Assembly (NCBI GenBank): GCA_030620115.1
Contig: JAUXFG010000057.1
Location: 1 to 22,828 of the forward strand
From: Candidatus Fermentibacterota bacterium
Lineage (GTDB): Bacteria; JAFGKV01
Reading direction: 5' to 3'
Length of the DNA stretch: 22,828 nt
Position numbers and translations under genes: made by a program. Shown here one piece after another: positions 1-6,590 of this stretch. Below the pieces are notes generated by a model that had not been told where the DNA came from, did no database searches, and saw only the letters and a program-made list of their open reading frames with translations. Numbering within the stretch: the first letter of the stretch is position 1; the number at the start of each line of letters is the position of its first letter.

Positions 1-49
1 ATGGGATGCAAGAGTGAGAAGTTCGTGTTAGGCCTACGGAGATCCATAC

Positions 50-3001
50 ATGAGCGATGACAGGAAGAGCGAAGAACAATATGGCCGCCTGATAGAGTCG
101 AGTGGTGGTCTGATCTTTTGTGTTAATCGTGCCGGAGTCTTCCGGACGGCGGGGGGCGGGCGTCTCCAGGAATACGGTCTCAGGTCGGAGGACATTGTTG
201 GTCGCTCGCCAGAGGAATTTTTCTCCAAGGAGGAAGTGAATCGTTACTGGAAGCGGCATCGATGGGTTCTCGAGAGCGGCATGGCGCTGACGTACGAACA
301 TATCTTGGACCTCGGCGGGGTGACCAGGTTCCATCTGTCCACGCTCTATCCTATCAAAGATAGGCAGGGGGAGGTCGAGCTGGTAGGCGCCATATGCCGT
401 GACGTCACGGAACGCAAACGGGCTGAGGAGATACTCAAGAAACGGGCTACCCAGCTAGCGATCCTGGGCGAGGTCGGACGGCAGATCACTTCTTTGCTGG
501 AGCTGGATCTGTTGTTGGACCGAGTGGTGCACGTCATCCACCAGGCATTTGACTATCGGTATGTCACCATTCTCCTGGTTGATCCCTCCACTGAGGAGTT
601 GGATGCCAAGGCTGGTGCCGGGTATGAGGTCGAGGCTGTTCGATTGTTGCGCCCCAAGGTGGGCGAAGGGAGCATCTGTGGGCGTGTGGCATCCAGCGGA
701 GAACCACTACTCGTAAATGATGTTTCCCAAGAAGCTTCCTATCGTCTAGTGGATGTATTGGCAGACACATGTTCGGAGTTGGCCGTGCCCATCAAAGTCA
801 AAGGGCGGCTCATTGGCGTGCTCGACGTGCAGAGCACGGAACTACGAGCCTTCGGCGACGATGATCTCTTCACATTGCAGACTTTGGCTGATGAGGTTGG
901 TGTCGCTATCGAGAACGCGCGGCTGTTCGATGAGACCCGTCAACAGGGACGGGATCTTGGATTGCTCTATGAAACAGGGCGGCTTTTTTCCTCGAGTCTG
1001 GAGGCGACCGAGCTGCTGGACCAGATCACCCTGCGCTGTACCGAGGTGGTGGACGCTGATCTGACGTTGGTGCGGCTCATCGAGGATGATTGGTTGGTTG
1101 TGAAAGGGAGTTATTTTCGCGATCCGGCTGAACGGGAAGAGGTCGAGGGATTGCTTCTTGCCCATCCCATCCGGGTGGGGGAGGCCATCGCCGGCCGTGT
1201 GGCGAGCACTGGTGAGGTAGCGATTCATAGGGGCGAGGATGTCGCGGGTGTTACCACGCCCGGGTACGTCGAGTATCTCCGGAGCCGGGAATGGGTAGTA
1301 GTGCCCATGAGGATCGGGGAAATCATCACCGGGGTGCTCACTCTCATCAGAAAGAGCGAGAAGGGGCCCTTTCAGGAGCGGGATGTGGCGCTCATCCAGG
1401 GAATCGCTGATCAGTCGGCGGTGGCCATCGAGAACGCCCGGCTCTACGAGCATGCGCGGAAGGAAATCGCGGAACGAAGACGGACAGAGAAAGAACTCAA
1501 GGAGAGCGAAGAGCGGTATCACATGATTTTCGATCACTCTCCGTTAGGGATCATACACTTTGATCAAGACGGTGTTATTATTGATTGCAACGATAGATTT
1601 ATTGAAATCATTGGTTCTCCGAGAGAAGATCTTGTTGGATATAATATGCTGGAATCAATGAGGGATGGGGAAGCTCGATTGGCGGTAGAGAGAGCTCTGG
1701 CAGAGGGAACCGGCCAATTCGAAGGGGGCTACGAGTTTGCCATCGGGAACAAGAAGGCCACAATCAAGGCAACCTATCGGAGAATAACCTCTGAGCATGG
1801 CAACTTCCTGGGGGCTATTGGTATTATCGAAGACGTCACGGAGAGGAAGAGGTTGGAGGCGCAACTCCATCATGCAGAGAAGATGGAGGCCGTCGGAACT
1901 CTGGCGGGAGGCATTGCCCATGATTTCAATAATCTCCTTCAGGCCGTGGAAGGCTATGCGGAGCTCCTGCTGGCAAGCAAGCAAAGAGACGAGACTGATT
2001 ATCAACGGCTGCAAGAAATCGCCAGGGCCGCCAAGAGGGGAGGGGAGCTGACTCGACAGCTGCTTGCCTTCAGCAGCAAGATGGAACCTGTATCCCGGCC
2101 CATGGACCTCAATCGCGAGGTTCGGCATGCCACGAAGCTGCTGGAGCGGACCATTCCCAAGATGATCGACATCGAGCTCATCCTTGCTGATGGGCTGTGG
2201 GTCATCAGTGCTGATCCGGCTCATATCGAGCAGGTGCTGGTGAACCTGGCAATCAATGCAAGGGACGCCATGCCCGAAGGAGGCCGGTTGACGCTGATGA
2301 CCGAAAACGTCAGTCTGGACGAGGAATATTGCACGTCTCTAACTGGAGTCAGCCCCGGCGATTATGTCCAACTTTTGGTCTCTGACAGCGGCCATGGCAT
2401 GGACAAGGAGGTTGTTCAGCACATCTTTGAGCCCTTCTACACCACCAAGCAGAAAGGCAAAGGTACAGGCCTTGGTCTCGCCATGGTCTACGGCATTGTA
2501 AAAGGCCATGGAGGCCAGATCACGTGCCAAAGTGAGCCCGGAAAAGGAACCACCATCAAGATCCACCTACCTGCCCTGGCACATGGGGCACTCTCTGAAG
2601 AGACGGATGAAGAAGAAAGGCCCGTGGGAGGCAACGAGAGGATCTTGGTGGTGGACGATGAACCATCGCTGGTGCGTCTTGCCGAAGAGATACTCACGGG
2701 GTTTGGTTATACGGTCTTGACAGCCGCCAGCGGCGAAACGGCCTTGGAGCTCTATCATCAAGACAAGGAGCGAATTGACTTGGTGATTCTCGATCTGATC
2801 ATGCCTGGAATCGGCGGGAAGAGATTTCTCGAAGAGCTTCTCCGCATGGATCCGCAAGCGAAGGTTATCATTTCCAGCGGCTATTCAGCTGATGAGCCCA
2901 CAAGACGAGGTGTCGAAGCCGGGGCAAAAAGCACCATCAGCAAGCCCTACAAAGCATGGCAACTGCTCAGGGTGATCCGGGATGTGCTGGATAAAGTATG
3001 A
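50..3001 (+). CDS. Hybrid sensor histidine kinase/response regulator, PAS-GAF-GAF-PAS-HisKA-HATPase-REC
   Basis: A 983-residue signalling kinase, probably cytoplasmic because I see no signal peptide or membrane segment. Domains in order: PAS about 10-125 (ending DVTERKRAE), GAF about 150-295, GAF about 318-466, PAS about 486-602 (ending EDVTERKRLE), HisKA with the phospho-acceptor histidine near residue 624 in GGIAHDFNNLL, HATPase_c with N box (NLAINARDAM, after 725), G1 (DSGHGMD), F box (FEPFYTTK) and G2 (GKGTGLGLAM, about 803-812), and a C-terminal receiver from about 864 with its phospho-accepting Asp near 915 (VILDLIMPG) and a late SKPY lysine. All catalytic motifs are present, so it should be active. 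HDFNNLL followed by a receiver is typical of soluble hybrid kinases that sense small ligands or redox state through PAS/GAF; the signal cannot be read here. The start at 50 has GGAG at 38-41. No DNA-binding output domain is attached, so a separate phosphorelay partner is expected. It overlaps the LysE-type gene. Confidence 0.95.
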   Translation: MSDDRKSEEQYGRLIESSGGLIFCVNRAGVFRTAGGGRLQEYGLRSEDIVGRSPEEFFSKEEVNRYWKRHRWVLESGMALTYEHILDLGGVTRFHLSTLYPIKDRQGEVELVGAICRDVTERKRAEEILKKRATQLAILGEVGRQITSLLELDLLLDRVVHVIHQAFDYRYVTILLVDPSTEELDAKAGAGYEVEAVRLLRPKVGEGSICGRVASSGEPLLVNDVSQEASYRLVDVLADTCSELAVPIKVKGRLIGVLDVQSTELRAFGDDDLFTLQTLADEVGVAIENARLFDETRQQGRDLGLLYETGRLFSSSLEATELLDQITLRCTEVVDADLTLVRLIEDDWLVVKGSYFRDPAEREEVEGLLLAHPIRVGEAIAGRVASTGEVAIHRGEDVAGVTTPGYVEYLRSREWVVVPMRIGEIITGVLTLIRKSEKGPFQERDVALIQGIADQSAVAIENARLYEHARKEIAERRRTEKELKESEERYHMIFDHSPLGIIHFDQDGVIIDCNDRFIEIIGSPREDLVGYNMLESMRDGEARLAVERALAEGTGQFEGGYEFAIGNKKATIKATYRRITSEHGNFLGAIGIIEDVTERKRLEAQLHHAEKMEAVGTLAGGIAHDFNNLLQAVEGYAELLLASKQRDETDYQRLQEIARAAKRGGELTRQLLAFSSKMEPVSRPMDLNREVRHATKLLERTIPKMIDIELILADGLWVISADPAHIEQVLVNLAINARDAMPEGGRLTLMTENVSLDEEYCTSLTGVSPGDYVQLLVSDSGHGMDKEVVQHIFEPFYTTKQKGKGTGLGLAMVYGIVKGHGGQITCQSEPGKGTTIKIHLPALAHGALSEETDEEERPVGGNERILVVDDEPSLVRLAEEILTGFGYTVLTAASGETALELYHQDKERIDLVILDLIMPGIGGKRFLEELLRMDPQAKVIISSGYSADEPTRRGVEAGAKSTISKPYKAWQLLRVIRDVLDKV

Positions 3002-3606
3002 TGACCGACTTCCTTCTTCCAGGCGCCATCATAGGGCTCACTGCGGGGCTGTCGCCGGGACCGCTCTTAACGCTGGTGATCTCGGAGACATTGATGTATA
3101 GCCGAAGCAATGGTATCCAGGTCTCACTTGCCCCGCTCATATCAGACATACCAATACTTCTTGCCACGTATTTTCTTTTTGATCAATTGAGAGATATGAG
3201 CACAATCCTTGGTGCTATTACAATGCTTGGAGGTATCTTCCTTGCCTACCTCGGATATGTCAATCTGAGGGTGAATGAAAGCAAATTCCAAGCGAACCGA
3301 GGAAACAGTCATTCCATGAGGAAGGCTATCATCGTCAACTTATTGAGTCCACACCCATACATATTTTGGTTCTCCGTGGGTGGCTCCTACATGGTCAGAG
3401 GTAATCTCATGGATTGTGGTTCCTTCCTCGTCGGGTTCTATCTCCTTTTAGTGGGATCCAAGGTGACCGTGGCACTGGTCACCCACAAAGGCAAGAGCAT
3501 ACTCCAAAGCAAGTATTTCGTATTCCTGATCCGAGGGTTGGGATGCGTACTGTTTGGATTCTCATTCTTGCTCATAAGAAGTGGTATAGCCTATCTCAGG
3601 CACTAG
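2998..3606 (+). CDS. LysE-family translocator (amino acid/metabolite exporter)
   Basis: A 202-residue hydrophobic protein with about six membrane helices. The N-terminus carries the LysE/RhtB signature GxxxGLSPGPLLTLVI near residues 12-27, followed by a conserved Asp in the second helix region (LISDIPILL). Length is normal for the family (about 200). Known members export amino acids or related small molecules across the inner membrane; the substrate here cannot be inferred. The ATG at 2998 overlaps the stop of the upstream kinase as ATGA, so translation is probably coupled. An alternative in-frame ATG lies immediately after, at 3001. The gene looks slightly more AT-rich than the kinase. Downstream I see only a 7-bp hairpin at 3609-3636 without a T tract. 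Confidence 0.88.
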   Translation: MMTDFLLPGAIIGLTAGLSPGPLLTLVISETLMYSRSNGIQVSLAPLISDIPILLATYFLFDQLRDMSTILGAITMLGGIFLAYLGYVNLRVNESKFQANRGNSHSMRKAIIVNLLSPHPYIFWFSVGGSYMVRGNLMDCGSFLVGFYLLLVGSKVTVALVTHKGKSILQSKYFVFLIRGLGCVLFGFSFLLIRSGIAYLRH

Positions 3607-3687
3607 AGTCAGTTCAGCGATTCCGCACGGAACTGAGCCGCCGCTTCGCGCCGGGAGGACAGATGACAGACGACACAACCGATGCAA

Positions 3688-3722
3688 ACATCGAACATCG
3701 AACATTCAACATCGAACTTCGA
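3688..3722 (+). repeat. Heptad repeat array, ACATCGA type
   Basis: Five consecutive 7-bp units: ACATCGA, ACATCGA, ACATTCA, ACATCGA, ACTTCGA. The same ordered units with a different copy number occur at 9482-9523. Two further units lie in inverted orientation at 3873-3886. Confidence 0.85.
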
Positions 3723-3872
3723 AGTTAAGATGGAAGGCGGCATCATAGCCTTCCGCGTTCTCCTCGCGAACTCAGTTCTTTCGTCCCTTCGAATCCAGGT
3801 AACAGATACCTTCATCAATCCCACCATTTCCCACAAGGGGCGATCGACCTCGCTGGGATCCTCTTCACTCCT

Positions 3873-3886
3873 TCGACGTTCGATGT
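3873..3886 (-). repeat. Inverted heptad pair
   Basis: Read on the minus strand this is ACATCGA followed by ACGTCGA, two units of the heptad family also seen at 3688-3722. The two blocks face each other about 150 bp apart and bracket 3723-3872, where I recognise no gene. Confidence 0.65.
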
Positions 3887-3979
3887 TGGACGTTTAGTCA
3901 CAGCAAATTCTCCTCTCCGAAACGACCGAAGGTCGCCCATCATTCTCTCCTTTGCGCCTTTGCGCGAGAATCCCTTTTT

Positions 3980-4011
3980 TCCGACTTTACCAACATGTTG
4001 GTAAAGTCGGA
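3980..4011. repeat. 32-bp perfect palindrome centred on CATG
   Basis: Each half is 16 bp. The left half reads TCCGACTTTACCAACA and is followed by its exact reverse complement, with the symmetry axis between 3995 and 3996 (CAACATGTTG). T6 precedes it on the plus strand rather than following it, so it is not a classical plus-strand terminator. Other perfect palindromes centred on CATG lie at 9339-9362, 10459-10498 and 10585-10604. Confidence 0.9.
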
Positions 4012-4131
4012 CCCACAAAGCGCCCAGACGGACGTCCGCCGGAATCCCTGCCCTGCCCGTGGGAATGACTACATAGTCTCTCTCGGCGAGATTCCGAGCC
4101 AACGGAGAAGGGCATTCATTCGCCACATGTC

Positions 4132-4159
4132 TTGACAGCTTCTCCCTGAAGCGTATCAA
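4132..4159 (+). promoter_or_regulatory. Candidate sigma-70-type promoter for the secreted transglutaminase-like gene
   Basis: TTGACA at 4132-4137 is a perfect -35 hexamer. A 16-bp spacer leads to TATCAA at 4154-4159 (4 of 6 matches to TATAAT). The predicted start near 4166 leaves a leader of about 45 nt before the ATG at 4212. This is sequence resemblance only. Confidence 0.45.
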
Positions 4160-4211
4160 GGCTGATCGGAGGTCATGTGTTTCTGTTCAACCGCAGCCCT
4201 TGGAGGTGCTC

Positions 4212-6578
4212 ATGCGCGCGAGAACTCCAGTACGACTCCTGATCCTTTTTCTGATCACCGCGGTGCTTCACGGCGCCAGCTCTGTTTCCGCGGATTCTCT
4301 CAAAGGCATCACCGCAGATCCCGAAGAAGGAATGCCCGTCTGTGTCGGAATCGAGCCTGCGGTGAGGATCGGAGATCCTTGTGAGATTCTTGCTGAGCCC
4401 ACGCATCTCACGGTGGGGGAGCTTCTACCGTGCGACAACTGGGAGCCTGTGGAATCTCTGACCACGCATGTCAAGGTCGGCGCGGGTAGCTGCTACACCG
4501 CGTATTTCGACCACCTCGATTTTTCATTAGGTGAGATTGAGCTTCCCAGCCCTCTGTGCGACGAGGCTCGCGAGGCGGTGTTGCGAGCTCCGGGCTGGCT
4601 GAGAGAATCGCTGGCCGATAATTTCGGCAGGTTGGAGGCCTCTCATCAGAGGATCTTCGCAGGACTCATACTCGATGCCGAAGATCCATTGGTGGATGAG
4701 ATCGCTTTCCAGGTGGCGCGGATGGCGCCCGTATCACTGACACACGAGCTCTTTGACCCTGATCTTATCGTGGAGAACGCCCAGTTGCTCTACGAGCATG
4801 ATCAGGTACTGCAGTACGTCGAGATCGTGGACCATGGCTCCGCGGCGGCGGGTGGTGATTACTACTCAACTACTCAATACAGGGTGGTGCATGATGAAGA
4901 CACTACCTGGGTCGAGATACCTAAGGAAATGTACTACTGGTATGTAGTCCATCCGAAGCTCAGCGATGAAACAGTGAAGATGAGTGCGGAGGTGGACTCC
5001 AGGCAGGCCACGTATGGATACTTCTGGCGTTACTTCCTTTTCTCGAATCCCGATACAGAGCATGACTACTCCGACAGCGCTGGGATCCCCGGCGTCTATC
5101 CGGTATTGGGTGAAGTCTTGACCCTTCCCACGGTTTATTGGGACGGGGAACAGCACAATGTTCCCTACGGCCGCCCATTCACGGCCGACGATCTGGCCCT
5201 GGATATTATCGGCAACTGGGTCAGCAGGGTTGTCCCTAATGCGGCCTCAGGCAACCGCCCCATCCAGCCCAACCAGATCGTTTACGAGCACAACGGCAAC
5301 TGTGGGGAGCTGCAGGATGCGCTCGGCGCCGCAGCCCGAACTGGTCTCATCCCTACGGTCTGTGTGTCAAACCATTGCGAGGATCATGTCTGGAACGAGT
5401 TTTTCTGGATGAGACCCGAGGATGATTGGCACGCTTACCAAGTGAGCCTGGGCGGGAGCAGCACCCACATCAACAATCCGGGAATCGCGTACGATTACGA
5501 TGTCGGCGGCAGTAAATCCGTCTCCGGCGTGTGGGTCTGGAGGGGCGATGGGTATACCTACTCTGTGGTGGATAGGTACTCCAACTTCTGTACCCTCGTC
5601 GTTCAGGTGGAAGATGCCAATGGCAAGCCCGTGGACGGGGCGCTCGTATTGCTCTGGTCTGATGCCTGGGGAGGCGGGGGGCTCACCTCCTGCATATGGG
5701 CCTATACCGATTCCAAGGGCTTCTGTTCCCTCAAGCTAGGCGATCTGCAAGACTACTATATGCACGTGCAAAGCTCCATCGGAGACTATCCACCAGGGGG
5801 GCTGGACGCCGTTGTCCAGATCATCGATGATTCCGAGCCGAATCAGCCCTACTTCAAGTCCGTCACGATTGCAGGCGCCGTGCCCCGGCACGAGTGTCAG
5901 GTAGATGCCACCCAAGGCGACCGATATCAGATGCGGATTCAGTTCGACATCCCCCACGAGATCATCTACGGGGCTAATCTCTATGGTGATGATGCCGACT
6001 TCGCGAAATGGGAGCATCCCGGCCTGGCGGATCTTTTTCTGATGGATCAGGCAAACTACGAGCTCTACATCCAAGGCGATGAGTTCACCGCCGCGGTGGC
6101 GGCACAGGATGTGGGATCCGGGGAGGTCATCTTCTCCTTGGCAGACCCCATCACCGACTGGTATCTGATCCTTTCCAATGAAGATCATCTGGTCAACACA
6201 CAAGGGATCGATGCCCACGTGGTGCTCTATCGCAATACCCAGGGGATCTCGGATCTTCCGCTGGTGGACGGCGCCCCCAGGCTGGAACAGAACTGGCCGA
6301 ATCCGTTCTCCCTGACCACCACGATTTACTATGCCGTACCAGCGTTTTTGGACCATACGCCTCGTGCCTCCCTTGAGATCTACAATGTCTTGGGTCACCG
6401 CGTAAGAACCCTGGTGGACGAGCGGAGGGCGCCGGGAAGGCATTCCGTCACCTGGGACGGAATCGGTGGCAGCGGTCTGCCCGTGGGCAGCGGCGTCTAT
6501 TTCTGTCGGCTCGCGGTTTGGCCATCCGACGGCGCGAAGCCAATGGTCACCACTAGAAAACTCATTTACTCGGATTAA
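4212..6578 (+). CDS. Secreted transglutaminase-like protein with C-terminal sorting domain
   Basis: A 788-residue exported protein. I chose the ATG at 4212 because GGAGG lies at 4202-4206; the longer frame opens with TTG at 4200, ahead of that site. Residues 1 to about 28 form a signal peptide (basic MRARTPVR, then a hydrophobic stretch, then SVSA). The middle carries a transglutaminase/protease-like core: GNCGEL with Cys near 364, and DHVWNEFF with His near 392. The family's third residue, usually an Asp after a Trp, is not obvious: the equivalent stretch reads WHAYQVSLGG. About 460-530 looks like a carboxypeptidase-regulatory or CNA-B type beta sandwich (VEDANGKPVDGALVLLW). About 690-788 is a FlgD-like/type IX-like sorting domain (NWPNPFSLTT, LEIYNVLGHRVRTLVD, GSGVYFCRL, TRKLIY). 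The role may be protein crosslinking, proteolysis or only a structural fold; the substrate is unknown. It is probably cotranscribed with the gene 12 nt downstream. Confidence 0.85.
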   Translation: MRARTPVRLLILFLITAVLHGASSVSADSLKGITADPEEGMPVCVGIEPAVRIGDPCEILAEPTHLTVGELLPCDNWEPVESLTTHVKVGAGSCYTAYFDHLDFSLGEIELPSPLCDEAREAVLRAPGWLRESLADNFGRLEASHQRIFAGLILDAEDPLVDEIAFQVARMAPVSLTHELFDPDLIVENAQLLYEHDQVLQYVEIVDHGSAAAGGDYYSTTQYRVVHDEDTTWVEIPKEMYYWYVVHPKLSDETVKMSAEVDSRQATYGYFWRYFLFSNPDTEHDYSDSAGIPGVYPVLGEVLTLPTVYWDGEQHNVPYGRPFTADDLALDIIGNWVSRVVPNAASGNRPIQPNQIVYEHNGNCGELQDALGAAARTGLIPTVCVSNHCEDHVWNEFFWMRPEDDWHAYQVSLGGSSTHINNPGIAYDYDVGGSKSVSGVWVWRGDGYTYSVVDRYSNFCTLVVQVEDANGKPVDGALVLLWSDAWGGGGLTSCIWAYTDSKGFCSLKLGDLQDYYMHVQSSIGDYPPGGLDAVVQIIDDSEPNQPYFKSVTIAGAVPRHECQVDATQGDRYQMRIQFDIPHEIIYGANLYGDDADFAKWEHPGLADLFLMDQANYELYIQGDEFTAAVAAQDVGSGEVIFSLADPITDWYLILSNEDHLVNTQGIDAHVVLYRNTQGISDLPLVDGAPRLEQNWPNPFSLTTTIYYAVPAFLDHTPRASLEIYNVLGHRVRTLVDERRAPGRHSVTWDGIGGSGLPVGSGVYFCRLAVWPSDGAKPMVTTRKLIYSD

Positions 6579-6590
6579 AAGGGGGCGGAA

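Larger units (their letters stand above)
3607..4211. other. Noncoding stretch with dispersed repeats between LysE and transglutaminase-like genes
   Basis: About 600 bp without a credible gene. It holds heptad repeats at 3688-3722, an inverted pair of the same units at 3873-3886, a perfect palindrome at 3980-4011 and a promoter-like sequence at 4132-4159. The short open frames here are made mostly of the repeats, lack good ribosome binding sites and resemble no family I know. Confidence 0.7.

Noticed and set aside
1-49. ATG at position 1 as the end or start of another gene
   Set aside because: Too little sequence precedes the kinase gene to judge; the stretch contains the kinase's ribosome binding site and no interpretable frame.
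3980-4011. Palindrome as a transcription terminator
   Set aside because: The T run precedes the palindrome on the plus strand and becomes an A run after it on the minus strand; no gene ends nearby except LysE, 370 bp away.
4200-4211. TTG start giving a 4-residue longer transglutaminase-like protein
   Set aside because: The TTG lies before the Shine-Dalgarno GGAGG at 4202-4206, which is correctly spaced for the ATG at 4212; the extra residues also disturb the signal peptide.
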